From Methylobacterium sp. (GTDB lineage Bacteria; Pseudomonadota; Alphaproteobacteria; Rhizobiales; Beijerinckiaceae), in the NCBI GenBank assembly GCA_020253445.1, contig JADCBP010000011.1, positions 36,001 to 100,000 of the forward strand: DNA of 64,000 nucleotides, written 5' to 3'. Under the pieces are notes generated by a model. It did not search any database. It saw nothing but the letters and a program-made list of their open reading frames with translations, and had not been told where the DNA came from. This document shows positions 25,310 to 34,102 of this stretch, one piece after another (within the stretch, counting starts at the first letter, position 1; each line of letters begins with the position of its first letter). Position numbers and translations under genes: made by a program.

Positions 25310-26198
25310 CGAGGCGCGAGCCCAGCTGGTCGGCGAATTTCGCCGCGGCCACCGGCAGCGCGCGGCCGCGCAGCTGGCCGATGGCGAGGCGCGCCGGCTG
25401 CACGTCACGCGGGTCGATCGGCTTCGCCACAAGGCCATAGCGCTCCCGATCCTGCGGCGGCGCGCCGATCTCGATCTGGAAGGTGATGGCCAATTCCGTG
25501 CGCACGAAATTGCGCAGGAATTCGAAGGAATTTGACTCCACGGCCGGTTCCAGGCGGAAGGAAGCGCGCGCGGTCGCTTCATCCAGCAATTGCCGGCCGG
25601 AATAGGAGCGATCGGGCAGGGCGAGCGGAAAATCCGCGCAATCCCGCAGGCGCAGCGTTGCCCTGCCCGCGAGCGGGTGGCTCGCCTGCATGATCGCCAT
25701 CACCCGTTGCTCGGCCGAACCGATGATCTGGAATTCCGGCAGGGGCTGGGGCCGGAACACCAGCGCGAGATCGACCTCGAATTCGGTCAAGGCGCGCAGG
25801 GCATCGCGGTGGTCGAGCACGCGGATCGAGAAATTCACGAGCGGAAACTCGCGACGATAGGCGGCGACCATGTTGGGCATGAGGTCATAGGCCAGCGCCT
25901 GAGAGCAGGCGATGGAAATGGTGCCTCGCCGGAAGCCTGACAAATCCTCGACCTGCGAGCGCACGCGGCTGAGTTCCGCGAGTTGAGCCCGGAAATGCCG
26001 GATGATCAGCTCTCCCGCCGCATTCAGGCGCACGCCGCGCGGCAGGCGCTCGAAGATCGGCGTTCCCAGCTCCTCCTCGAAATCCTGGATGCGGCGGTTG
26101 AGGGCGGAAGCGGTGAGATTGAGCTTCTCCGCCGCGCTGCGGATGGAGCCGGATCGCGCAACGACATCGACATAGCGCAGAAAACGCACATGGCGCAT
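25275..26198 (-). CDS. LysR-family transcriptional regulator
   Basis: A 307-residue regulator. The N-terminal winged HTH is LRYVDVVARSGSIRSAAEKL then SALNRRIQDFEEELGTPIFERLPRG; the effector-binding domain follows from about residue 90. ATG 26198 has a GGGAGAA ribosome site; the longer frame starts in the repeat region and was rejected. It is divergent from the THI5-type transporter and enzyme operon at 26486 and is the obvious candidate regulator for it. Confidence 0.9.
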   Translation of the reverse strand: MRHVRFLRYVDVVARSGSIRSAAEKLNLTASALNRRIQDFEEELGTPIFERLPRGVRLNAAGELIIRHFRAQLAELSRVRSQVEDLSGFRRGTISIACSQALAYDLMPNMVAAYRREFPLVNFSIRVLDHRDALRALTEFEVDLALVFRPQPLPEFQIIGSAEQRVMAIMQASHPLAGRATLRLRDCADFPLALPDRSYSGRQLLDEATARASFRLEPAVESNSFEFLRNFVRTELAITFQIEIGAPPQDRERYGLVAKPIDPRDVQPARLAIGQLRGRALPVAAAKFADQLGSRLVTAPVPATSPP

Positions 26199-26256
26199 GG
26201 CTTCTCCCTGGAGCGGACCCCGATCGGATTGAATCGGCTCGGATGCTCCATCTCTT

Positions 26257-26310
26257 TGTTTCACGCATTTTCTGCGACCAGCCGGTAGCCAATGGGTCGG
26301 AAAATGCTCT
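26257..26310 (-). repeat. dispersed palindromic repeat, copy 5 (short form, inverted)
   Basis: The reverse complement of the short form found at 6169. The outer arms GCATTTTC and GAAAATGC match perfectly, the inner arms pair CGACC with GGTCG, and the core is ATTGGCTACCGGCTGG on the minus strand. It lies in the LysR/transporter divergent region. Confidence 0.8.
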
Positions 26311-26320
26311 CATTCCTTCT

Positions 26321-26373
26321 TGTTTCACGCATTTTCTGCGACCAACCGGTAGCCAATGGATCGGAAAATGCTC
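26321..26373 (-). repeat. dispersed palindromic repeat, copy 6 (short form, inverted)
   Basis: A near-identical tandem partner of copy 5, 10 bp away. It has the same outer arms and a core ATTGGCTACCGGTTGG; the inner arm shows one wobble-type change relative to copy 5. Tandem copies in a promoter region may insulate the two divergent promoters or bind an architectural protein. Confidence 0.8.
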
Positions 26374-26398
26374 CAGCGGTGATTTTTTCGAACAGCTC

Positions 26399-26417
26399 TG
26401 AGCAGAAATGAGCAGAA
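26399..26417 (+). promoter_or_regulatory. direct repeat upstream of the THI5-type operon
   Basis: TGAGCAGAA occurs at 26399-26407 and again at 26409-26417, a 10-bp period that would place both on one face of the helix. It lies about 70-87 bp upstream of the ATG at 26486, where a LysR activator or a -35 element would sit. It is suggestive only. Confidence 0.35.
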
Positions 26418-26485
26418 GACAGCAACAGTCAACTCCGCCTAGCGTCCCGGTCCATCCAAGGATCATTTTTTCCGGAGGTATGCTG

Positions 26486-27535
26486 ATGTCTCTCCCGCTT
26501 TCCCGTCGCGCTTTCGGCCTCGGTGCCGGCGCGCTGCTCGCCGCCTCGGGTCTCACGCTGCCGGTGCGGGCGCAGGGCGTCGTGAAGGCCAAGATGATCC
26601 TGAACTGGCGCTATCAGGGCCCGCAGAGCTGGTTCTTCCAGGCGCAGGACATGGGCTTCCTCAAGGAGGAGGGCGTCGAGCTCGAGATCGACCAGGGCGA
26701 GGGCTCGGCGGCGGCCATCACCAAGGTCGCGACCGGCGCCTATGATGTCGGCTTCGGCGACATGAACGCGCTGATCGATCTTGTGTCGAAAAAGCCGGAT
26801 GAAGCCCCGCTGGCGGTCTATGCGATGTTCAACAATCCGCCCTTCACCATCGCGGTGCGCCGCGACGGCCCGATCAGGACCCCGAAGGATCTCGAAGGCA
26901 AGACGATCGGTGGCCCGGCGAACGATGCCGCGCTGAAGCTTTTCCCGGCCTATGCGAAGCTCGCCGGCATCGATCCTTCGAAGGTAACCATCACCAACAT
27001 GGCGCCGAACCTGCGCGAGCAGATGCTCCAGCGCGGGCAGGTGGATGCGGTTTTCGGCTTCGTGAACACGATTTCCTTCTCCGCGCGCCTCGCCGGCATC
27101 GATCCGGACAAGGATTTCCGCTTCATCAATTACGTCGATGCGGGGATGGACCTCTATTCGAACACCCTTGTCGTGAGCCGCCGATTCGCGAAGGAGAACC
27201 CGAAGGCCGTTTCGGGCATCGTCCGCGCCTTCAATCGCGGTCTTGCGGAAACCCTGAAGGATTTCGACAAGGCGGTGGATGCAGTGGCCCGGCGCGAGCC
27301 GCTCATCAAGAAGGACATCGAGAAGGCTCGCCTCATCGCCACCCTGAAGGCCGAGATGAGCCACCCGGATACCGCGAAGATCGGCATCGGCGACGTGGAC
27401 GAGGCCCGCTTCAGGCGCGGAATCGCCATCGTGGCGGAGGCGAACCAGCTGCCGCGCCTGCCGGCGGTGGATGAGGTGTTCAGCCGCGCCTTCCTGCCTC
27501 CGGCGGGCGAGCGCATCAAGGCTCTCGGCGTCTGA
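26486..27535 (+). CDS. THI5/NMT1-family ABC substrate-binding protein 1
   Basis: A 349-residue periplasmic binding protein with a Tat-like signal (LSRRAFGLGAGALLAASG), cleaved after RAQ. The mature start KAKMILNWRYQGPQSWFFQAQDMGFLKEEGVELEIDQGEGSAA is the THI5/NMT1 pattern, found in transporters for pyrimidine precursors, sulfonates and other N-compounds. The start is fixed by GGAGG at 26474-26478: ATG 26480 is too close and ATG 26486 is at 7-nt spacing. First gene of the right-arm operon; similar in sequence to the second binding protein at 31554. Confidence 0.9.
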   Translation: MSLPLSRRAFGLGAGALLAASGLTLPVRAQGVVKAKMILNWRYQGPQSWFFQAQDMGFLKEEGVELEIDQGEGSAAAITKVATGAYDVGFGDMNALIDLVSKKPDEAPLAVYAMFNNPPFTIAVRRDGPIRTPKDLEGKTIGGPANDAALKLFPAYAKLAGIDPSKVTITNMAPNLREQMLQRGQVDAVFGFVNTISFSARLAGIDPDKDFRFINYVDAGMDLYSNTLVVSRRFAKENPKAVSGIVRAFNRGLAETLKDFDKAVDAVARREPLIKKDIEKARLIATLKAEMSHPDTAKIGIGDVDEARFRRGIAIVAEANQLPRLPAVDEVFSRAFLPPAGERIKALGV

Positions 27536-27565
27536 CAAAACCGAACAGAGAAAAGAGAATTCAGC

Positions 27566-28357
27566 TTGAAACTCGGTCTTGAAAACAAGGTCGCGGTCAT
27601 CACCGGCCCGGCCAAGGGCATGGGTGCGGCCGTCACGCGCGCCTTCGGCGCGGAAGGCTGCCACCTGGCGCTCGTTGGCCGCGATACGCTCGCCATCGAG
27701 CCGGTCGCGGCAAAAATGCAGGCGCTCGGCTGCAAGGTGATCGTGGTGCCCACCGATCTCACCGATGCCGTGGCCTGCGAGGCCATGGCCCGAACCGTTC
27801 TGAAGGCTTTCGGCCAGATCGACATCCTCGTGAATGTCGCCGGCGGCTCCGGCCCCATGGGCAAGACCGGCTGGGAGACCAGCCCCGAGGAATTCGACGA
27901 GATCGTCACCCTCAACATGAATGGCTGTTTCCACACGATGCGCGCGATCATTCCCGCGATGATCGCGCGGAAATACGGCAAGATCGTCAATGTCGGCGGC
28001 ACCTTCGGCATGCGGGGCAGGGCGGGCCGCATGGCCTATTCCGCCTCGAAATGGGGTCTGCGCGGCATCACCAAGAGTTTCGCGCTGGAGGTAGGCGAGC
28101 ACAACATCAACGTGAATTGCGTGGCACCCGGCATGGTCGATGGCCCGCGATTTCGGGAAAAAGTCTGCCCCGCAATGGCGAAAAAGCTGGGTATCACGGT
28201 CGAGGAGGCCGCCCTGCGCCATGCGGCCGATTACGCGCTGAAGCGCATCTCCACCGATGATGACATCGCCCATGCCTGCCTGTTCCTGGCTTCGGATGTC
28301 TCCCGCCAGATCACCGGCATCGATCTGCCGGTCGATGGCGGCTGGGCAGCCCTCTGA
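27566..28357 (+). CDS. SDR-family oxidoreductase (classical)
   Basis: A 263-residue classical short-chain dehydrogenase. The cofactor loop is TGPAKGMGAA, the active-site YSASK is intact (RMAYSASKWG), and the Asn in LNMNG and C-terminal ITGIDLPVDGG are present. It starts at TTG 27566; no ATG alternative is suitable. Location between a binding protein and a cyclic-amide hydrolase suggests it reduces or oxidises a heterocyclic substrate or its ring-opened product, but nothing in the sequence fixes the substrate. Confidence 0.85.
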   Translation: MKLGLENKVAVITGPAKGMGAAVTRAFGAEGCHLALVGRDTLAIEPVAAKMQALGCKVIVVPTDLTDAVACEAMARTVLKAFGQIDILVNVAGGSGPMGKTGWETSPEEFDEIVTLNMNGCFHTMRAIIPAMIARKYGKIVNVGGTFGMRGRAGRMAYSASKWGLRGITKSFALEVGEHNINVNCVAPGMVDGPRFREKVCPAMAKKLGITVEEAALRHAADYALKRISTDDDIAHACLFLASDVSRQITGIDLPVDGGWAAL

Positions 28358-28368
28358 GGGGGATGGCG

Positions 28369-29823
28369 ATGGCGCTCCATGATCTCCTTATCACCGGTGG
28401 CACGGTCGTTTCGCATGAGGGCTCCCATCGCGCGGATATCGCGATTTCCGGCGAAACGATCGCTGCGATCGGCGCGCCGGGCATGCTGGGCCCCGCGAAA
28501 GAGGTGCTTGACGCCTCGGGCCTGCATATCCTGCCCGGCGCGATCGATGTGCATGTGCATTACCGCGATCCCGGCATGGCTTACAAGGAAGACTGGGACA
28601 CGGGTACGGCCGCCGCCGCGATGGGCGGCGTGACGACCGTGTTCGAGATGCCGAATACGTTTCCGCCGACCGCGACGCCGGCGGCACTCGCCGACAAGTT
28701 CCGGCGCGCCAGCACCGCGCGGGTGGATTTCGGCCTCTACGGCCTGCTCGCCGAGGACAATATCGATCAACTCGAAGGGCTGATCGCGGGCGGAGCGGCG
28801 GCGTTCAAATGCTTCATGGGCAATACGACCGGCAACCTGCCATCGCCCTCGACCGGCGCGATGCTCGAAGGCTTCGAGATCATCGCGAAGCATGGGCATC
28901 GCATTTCGCTCCATGCCGAAACCGCCTCCATCATGGCCTGGCGGCAGGCCAAGCTGATGGCCGCTGGCAGGAAGGCGCCGCTTGATCACCTTGCCGCGCG
29001 CCCCGCGATCGTGGCCATCGAGGCGGTGCAGCGCGCGGCCTCGCTCGCCGAATGGACCGGCGCGCGTGTGCATGTGCTGCATATTTCCTCGGCAGACGAG
29101 CTTCGTCCGCTGCGCGAGGCGCAGGCGAGGGGCGTGGATATCACGGGCGAGACCTGCCCCTGCTACCTCATGCTCGACACGGATGACTATGCTCGCCTTG
29201 GCCCGATCATCAAGGTGAACCCGCCGGTGCGCGAGCCGCACCATAAGGCGGAACTCTGGAGGGCGCTGAATGACGGCACGATCGGCCAGATCGCGACCGA
29301 TCACGCGCCGCATACGCCGGAGGAAAAGCGCAACCCGGATATCTGGGAAGCAGGTGCGGGCTTCCCCGGTGTCGAGACGCTCATGCCCCTCATGCTCAAT
29401 GCCGTTGCCGAGGGTTGCCTGTCTCTTGAGCAGCTTGTGCGGATTTCAGCCTATAACCCTGCGAAGAACTTCGGCCTGCTCCCGCTCAAGGGGCAGATCG
29501 CCATCGGAAGCCATGCGGATCTCGCAATCATCGACCTCTCCGCCGAGACCGTGATCGACCAGGCGAAGCTGCATTCGACGCGCGCCCGCGTCACGCCCTT
29601 CCATGGCAAGCGCGTGAAGGGCCTGCCGCTTCACACGCTGCTGCGTGGCCAGTTCGTGATGAAGAACAGGAGCCTGGTGGAGAATTCACTTGGCCGCGGC
29701 CGTTCCGTCCACACGCTTCAGAAGATGCCACCCGCAAAGCCCCAACGGGTGGAGCAGAGCCTTGCGAGCCTTCTGGGCTTGCAAGGCTCGGATGGCACAA
29801 CCCTTGCTCAGCGGAAGGCATGA
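28369..29823 (+). CDS. dihydroorotase/hydantoinase/allantoinase-like cyclic amidohydrolase
   Basis: A 484-residue binuclear metal amidohydrolase. Ligands are His62 and His64 (VHVHYRDP), carboxylated Lys147 (AAFKCFMG), His182 (LHAET), His238 (VLHIS) and Asp311 (ATDHAPH). This full set predicts activity on a cyclic amide or imide such as hydantoin, dihydropyrimidine or allantoin. ATG 28369 is preferred because it sits 6 nt from the GAGGGGG, whereas 28363 abuts it. It overlaps the ATPase gene by 4 bp. It may act on a partly reduced or deaminated heterocycle imported by the flanking transporter. Confidence 0.88.
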   Translation: MALHDLLITGGTVVSHEGSHRADIAISGETIAAIGAPGMLGPAKEVLDASGLHILPGAIDVHVHYRDPGMAYKEDWDTGTAAAAMGGVTTVFEMPNTFPPTATPAALADKFRRASTARVDFGLYGLLAEDNIDQLEGLIAGGAAAFKCFMGNTTGNLPSPSTGAMLEGFEIIAKHGHRISLHAETASIMAWRQAKLMAAGRKAPLDHLAARPAIVAIEAVQRAASLAEWTGARVHVLHISSADELRPLREAQARGVDITGETCPCYLMLDTDDYARLGPIIKVNPPVREPHHKAELWRALNDGTIGQIATDHAPHTPEEKRNPDIWEAGAGFPGVETLMPLMLNAVAEGCLSLEQLVRISAYNPAKNFGLLPLKGQIAIGSHADLAIIDLSAETVIDQAKLHSTRARVTPFHGKRVKGLPLHTLLRGQFVMKNRSLVENSLGRGRSVHTLQKMPPAKPQRVEQSLASLLGLQGSDGTTLAQRKA

Positions 29824-30683
29824 CCATGGCCGTGAAGCCCGCCGAGTTCGTGCCCGCCCCGCCGCGATCCGATGCACCGGAGCGCGCCCGGCCGCTCATT
29901 TCCCTTGAAGGCGCGGGGATCATCTATGGCCGGGGCGCCAATGCCGTGGAGGCCCTGACGCCCACCGATCTCGATATCGAGAAGGGGGATTTCGTCGCTC
30001 TTGTCGGTCCCTCGGGCTGTGGCAAATCGACGATCCTCAAGCTGGTCGCCAACCTCATCAGGGCGAGCAGCGGGCATGTCTTCGTGGGGGGGCGCGAGGT
30101 CGGGGCCGAGCGTGTCGGCATCGGCATGGCCTTCCAGAACCCGACCATGCTGCCCTGGCTCCGCATCCGCGACAACATCATGCTGCCACTGAAGATCGTC
30201 GAGCCGTTCCGCTCGGAATTCCGGGCGAAGCGGAAGACCGAGTTTCGTGATCGCGCCGAGGCGCTTCTGGAAGTCGTGGGCCTCAAGGGTTTCGGCGACA
30301 AGTTTCCCTGGCAGCTTTCGGGCGGCATGCTCCAGCGCGCCAATCTGTGCCGTGCGCTGATTCATGATCCCGCGCTTCTGCTGCTCGACGAGCCCTTTGG
30401 CGCGCTTGACCAGTTCACCCGCGAGGAGCTCTGGGCGATCCTCCAGCAGCTCTGGATGGACCGGAAACCGACCGTCATCCTAGTCACGCATGATCTGCGC
30501 GAGGCGGCCTATCTTGCGACCCGCGTCTGCGTGATGAGCGCGCGCCCCGGCCGCATCGTTGCCGATGATGTCGTGCCCTTCGCCCGCCCGCGCACCCTCG
30601 ACATGACCTTCGAGCCCGAATTCGTGGCGCTGACCCAGCGCCTGCGCGGGCTCATCGTCGATGCCCGCACCGGAAAGGTCTGA
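29820..30683 (+). CDS. ABC transporter ATPase, SsuB/TauB/NrtD-like
   Basis: A 287-residue ATPase. It has Walker A GPSGCGKST, signature LSGGMLQRANLCRAL, Walker B LLLLDEPFGALD and switch His in LVTHD, then the family's short C-terminus. The N-terminal 25 residues are a non-conserved extension. The signature carries GGMLQR rather than the commoner GGMRQR. The start overlaps the hydantoinase-like stop. It powers the THI5-type importer with the permease 3 bp downstream. Confidence 0.92.
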   Translation: MTMAVKPAEFVPAPPRSDAPERARPLISLEGAGIIYGRGANAVEALTPTDLDIEKGDFVALVGPSGCGKSTILKLVANLIRASSGHVFVGGREVGAERVGIGMAFQNPTMLPWLRIRDNIMLPLKIVEPFRSEFRAKRKTEFRDRAEALLEVVGLKGFGDKFPWQLSGGMLQRANLCRALIHDPALLLLDEPFGALDQFTREELWAILQQLWMDRKPTVILVTHDLREAAYLATRVCVMSARPGRIVADDVVPFARPRTLDMTFEPEFVALTQRLRGLIVDARTGKV

Positions 30684-30686
30684 GCC

Positions 30687-31469
30687 ATGGAAGCCCTGTC
30701 CGAACGCACGCGCCAGAAGCTCCAGAGCGGCCTGCTGATCCTCTCCTTTTTCGTGCTGTGGGAGGTGGCCTGCCTCGTCTTCAAGGTGTCGGAAATCGTG
30801 TTGCCGCGCCCCACGGTCATCATGGGCGCGCTCTGGCAGTTCTTCCCGGGTATTCGCCCGCATCTCATCCAGACGCTTTACACCACGCTCGTCGGCTTCG
30901 CGCTCGGCGTCGGCATCGGCGTGCTGATCGGCGCGGTGATCGGCGTGAGCCGCGTGGCCTATGACACGGCCTATCCTCTGCTGGTCGGCTTCTCGTCCAT
31001 CCCGAAAGTGGCGGTGGTGCCGATCTTCGTCCTGTGGTTCGGCGCTGGCACCACGCCCGCCATCCTCACTTCCATGGTGATCTGCGTCTTCCCCATCGTC
31101 GTGAATGTCGCGACGGGCCTCGCCACCACCGAGCCTGAGCTGGAAGACGTGCTGAAAGCCCTGGGGGCGAAGAAATTCGACATTCTCTGGAATGTCAGCC
31201 TGCCGCGCGCGATGCCCTATTTCTTCGCATCCCTGAAGGTTGCCATCACGCTCGCCTTCGTCGGCACGGTGCTCAGCGAAACGGTCGCCTCGAACCGCGG
31301 CATCGGCAACCTGATGATGATCGCCTCCTCGAACTTCAACGTGCCGCTGGTTTTCGCCGGGCTGTTCCTGCTCGCGGGGCTGGGTGTGTCGCTTTACGTC
31401 ATCTTCTCGCTCATCGAGCGCCGGGTCGCCGGCTGGGCGATGCGCAAGCAGGACTTTGCCATGGGCTGA
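30687..31469 (+). CDS. ABC transporter permease, SsuC/TauC/ThiX-like
   Basis: A 260-residue inner-membrane permease with about six spans (for example GLLILSFFVLWEVACLVF, IGVLIGAVIGVSR, IFVLWFGAGTTPAILTSMVIC). The EAA loop ALGAKKFDILWNVSLPRAMPYF is intact, as is the later GTVLSETVASNRGIGNLM. It is 3 bp after the ATPase gene and completes a THI5-type importer with either flanking binding protein. Confidence 0.92.
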   Translation: MEALSERTRQKLQSGLLILSFFVLWEVACLVFKVSEIVLPRPTVIMGALWQFFPGIRPHLIQTLYTTLVGFALGVGIGVLIGAVIGVSRVAYDTAYPLLVGFSSIPKVAVVPIFVLWFGAGTTPAILTSMVICVFPIVVNVATGLATTEPELEDVLKALGAKKFDILWNVSLPRAMPYFFASLKVAITLAFVGTVLSETVASNRGIGNLMMIASSNFNVPLVFAGLFLLAGLGVSLYVIFSLIERRVAGWAMRKQDFAMG

Positions 31470-31553
31470 AGAGCGCATGACAGGGGGAAGTCGGGGGACT
31501 TTTCCATACGACCGAACCGGGCCGATCCTGGCCCAAGCAGGGAGAGTTCAAGC

Positions 31554-32594
31554 ATGTTCAACCGCCGTCATGTCACTTCCGCCCTTGCAGGCATCGCGCT
31601 CGCGGCCACGGCCGGCAGCGCGTTCGCTGAGGCACCGACCAAGATCCGCTTCACGCTCGACTGGAAATACCAGGCGATGCATTCCTGGTATTACCTCGCG
31701 ATCGACAAGGGCTATTTTGCCGCCGAGAAGCTCGACGTGACCGTCGATCAGGGCGAGGGCTCCGCCGCCACCGTCAGCCGCATCATGAGCGGCGCCTATG
31801 ATGCCGGCTTCGGCGACATGAACGCCATCATCCAGAATGCCTCGACCAAGCCGGCCGACGCCCCCGTGATGGTCTACATGATCTACAGCCAGCCGCCCTT
31901 CGGCATCGTTTTCAAGGCCAACAGCCCGATCAGGACCCCGAAGGATCTCGAGGGCAAGAAGCTCGGCGGGCCGGCCGGTTCGGCCACCACGCGCCTCTTC
32001 CCGGTCTTCGCGAAGGTCAACGGCGTGGATACCGGCAAGATCGAGATCCTCAACATGGCGCCCAACCTGCAGGAGCAGATGCTGGTGCAGGACCAGGTGC
32101 AGGGTTCGCTGATCTTCACCGCCACGAGCTACATGAACTTCGTGGGCATGAAGCTCGATCCGGACAAGGATTTCCGCTGGATGACCTTCGGGGATTACGG
32201 CGTCGACGTTTATTCGAACGGCGTGATGGTCTCCCAGAAATTGCTGAAGGAGAAGCCGGAAGCCGTGCGCGGCCTCGTCAAGGCCGTGAACAGGGCGCTG
32301 ATGGATGCCGTCGCCAACCCCGATGCCGCCATCGACGCGCTGATGAAACGGGAGCCGCTGCTGAACCGCGACGTGGAAAAGCGCCGCCTGATCTTCGCCT
32401 TCAAGGAACTGATGCTCACGAAGGAAGCAGCGGAAATCGGTTTCGGCGACGTGAAGGACGACCGCATGACCCGCGCCATCTCCATGGTGGGCGAGGCCTA
32501 TGGCCTGACGGCGCTTCCGGCGGCGAGCGCGGTGTTCAACCGCTCCTTCCTGCCGCCCAGGAGCGAGCGCGCCGTGAAGGTCTTCACGAACTGA
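31554..32594 (+). CDS. THI5/NMT1-family ABC substrate-binding protein 2
   Basis: A 346-residue periplasmic binding protein with a Sec signal (MFNRRHVTSALAGIALAATAGSAFA). The mature domain resembles binding protein 1 (WKYQAMHSWYYLAIDKGYF, VTVDQGEGSAATVSRI, GFGDMNAII), so the two are paralogues in one operon. It has its own GGGAGAG ribosome site and an 84-bp leader after the permease. Keeping two binding proteins for one permease/ATPase pair suggests a widened substrate range. A strong terminator follows at 32616. Confidence 0.92.
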   Translation: MFNRRHVTSALAGIALAATAGSAFAEAPTKIRFTLDWKYQAMHSWYYLAIDKGYFAAEKLDVTVDQGEGSAATVSRIMSGAYDAGFGDMNAIIQNASTKPADAPVMVYMIYSQPPFGIVFKANSPIRTPKDLEGKKLGGPAGSATTRLFPVFAKVNGVDTGKIEILNMAPNLQEQMLVQDQVQGSLIFTATSYMNFVGMKLDPDKDFRWMTFGDYGVDVYSNGVMVSQKLLKEKPEAVRGLVKAVNRALMDAVANPDAAIDALMKREPLLNRDVEKRRLIFAFKELMLTKEAAEIGFGDVKDDRMTRAISMVGEAYGLTALPAASAVFNRSFLPPRSERAVKVFTN

Positions 32595-32615
32595 GGCCTC
32601 GAGCCTGATCCTTCG

Positions 32616-32640
32616 CCCCGCTCGCGTAGCGGGGCCTTTT
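32616..32640 (+). terminator. Rho-independent terminator of the transporter operon
   Basis: CCCCGCT (32616-32622) and AGCGGGG (32628-32634) form a perfect 7-bp stem with a 5-nt loop, followed by CCTTTT. It lies 22 bp after the binding-protein stop, so the amidohydrolase and ring-opening genes downstream probably rely on their own promoter or on read-through. Confidence 0.85.
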
Positions 32641-32665
32641 CGTGGTCCGAACCGGATTGCCCGCC

Positions 32666-34093
32666 ATGTCCCTCGTTCTCGACGGCCTGATGCTCCGTTC
32701 GGATGGTGCGAGCCAACCTGCGCGGCTTGCGCTTTCCGGCGGGCGCATCGCTTCGGCTGGTCCCGATGCAAAGCGGAAGGACCGGCTGATCCTGCCGGGT
32801 TTCGCCAACGCGCATGATCATGCCCGGCCGCTTTCGCCCACCTCCTTCGGGGCGGCGGGCAAGCCGCTCGAAAGTTGGCTGCTGCGCCTTGCGGCGATGA
32901 CACGCCAGGACCCCTATGTCGCCTCGGCTGCGCCGTTTGCGCGTGCCGCTCGCTCCGGCTGCACCTCGATCATGGCGCATTACACCCGCGCGCAGGGCCC
33001 GATGCCCCTGCCGGATGAAGCACGTGAGATCGCCCGCGCGGCCCGCGATGTCGGCGTGCAGGTCGCCTTTGCCGTGGCCATGCGCGACATGAACCCGATC
33101 ATCTACGGCGATGCCACGCCCATGCTCGCGAGCATGCCGGCTGAGGCGCGCAAGACTGTCGAGGGCATTTTCGGCTCACCCCTGATGCCATGGCGCGAGC
33201 AGATCGCGCTTGCGGATGCGGTGGCGCAAGCCGCTGAAAATCCGCGTTTTTCGGTGCAATATGGCCCGAATGGCATGCAATGGTGCTCGCGCGCCATGCT
33301 CGAGGGCATCGCCGAGGCCTCGGCGCGCAAGGGCCGCCGCGTCCACATGCATTTCCTCGAAACGAAGTACCAGCGCGCCTGGGCCGACCAGAACTGCCCG
33401 CAGGGTGCCGCGCGCTACCTCAAGGAAATCGGCCTGCTGACGGATCGCCTGACGCTTGCCCATGCCGTCTGGGCCAATGACGATGACCTCGCGCTCATCG
33501 CGGAAGCGGGCACGGTGATCGCCACCAATGCTTCCTCGAACCTGCATCTGAAATCCGGCATCGCGCCGATCGGCCGGGCGATCCGGATGGGTTGCCGCGT
33601 CGCCATCGGGCTCGATGGCGCGGCCTTTGATGAGGATGACGACATGCTGCGGGAAATCCGCCTCGGGCAGTTCCTGCATGGCGGCTGGGGCTATGATTGC
33701 AACATTTCCCGCGAGGATTACCTGCTGAGCGCCACGCGCAACGGCCGTTTCGCCAATGGCGCGGCGGATCAGGCGAGCCTCGCGGCGGGCGAGATCGCGG
33801 ATTGCGTGGAAATCGATCTCGCAACTCTCGACCGCGATGCCGTGTTGCCGGTGGAGCCTGTCGATTATCTCTTCGCGCGGGCCAGCCTTGCGCATGTTGC
33901 TCGCGTCATCGCGGATGGCAAGGTGATTGTCGAAGGGGGCAAGGTCCTCGGTGTCGATCTCCCGGCCCTGGAGGACGAAATGCGCGCCCGTTATCGTGCG
34001 CAGATGCCGGAACGCGCGGATTTTCTTCGCGCCTGGCCCGCTTTCGATGTCGCGCTCGCCGGGTGGTATCGCGAACGCCTGGGCTGCTGCTGA
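32666..34093 (+). CDS. TrzA/AtzB/cytosine deaminase-like amidohydrolase
   Basis: A 475-residue amidohydrolase of the subtype-III (aminohydrolase) superfamily. Metal ligands: His50 and His52 (AHDHARP), His229 (VHMHFLE), His266 (LAHAVWA) and Asp317 (GLDGAAF). This single-metal pattern is shared by chlorohydrolases, melamine/ammeline deaminases and cytosine or guanine deaminases. Next to a cyanuric acid hydrolase/barbiturase-type enzyme, a deaminase supplying that enzyme's substrate is the likely role, but substrate cannot be read from sequence. ATG 32666 is preferred; a GTG at 32642 would overlap the terminator. Confidence 0.85.
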   Translation: MSLVLDGLMLRSDGASQPARLALSGGRIASAGPDAKRKDRLILPGFANAHDHARPLSPTSFGAAGKPLESWLLRLAAMTRQDPYVASAAPFARAARSGCTSIMAHYTRAQGPMPLPDEAREIARAARDVGVQVAFAVAMRDMNPIIYGDATPMLASMPAEARKTVEGIFGSPLMPWREQIALADAVAQAAENPRFSVQYGPNGMQWCSRAMLEGIAEASARKGRRVHMHFLETKYQRAWADQNCPQGAARYLKEIGLLTDRLTLAHAVWANDDDLALIAEAGTVIATNASSNLHLKSGIAPIGRAIRMGCRVAIGLDGAAFDEDDDMLREIRLGQFLHGGWGYDCNISREDYLLSATRNGRFANGAADQASLAAGEIADCVEIDLATLDRDAVLPVEPVDYLFARASLAHVARVIADGKVIVEGGKVLGVDLPALEDEMRARYRAQMPERADFLRAWPAFDVALAGWYRERLGCC

Positions 34094-34102
34094 GGGCCTG
34101 GC

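Noticed and set aside
6169..26373. The regularly shaped repeats as a CRISPR array
   Set aside because: Copies are dispersed or at most paired, palindromic, and without spacers of constant length.
26429..28273. 614-codon minus-strand frame
   Set aside because: Antisense to the THI5-type binding protein and SDR genes; no motif.
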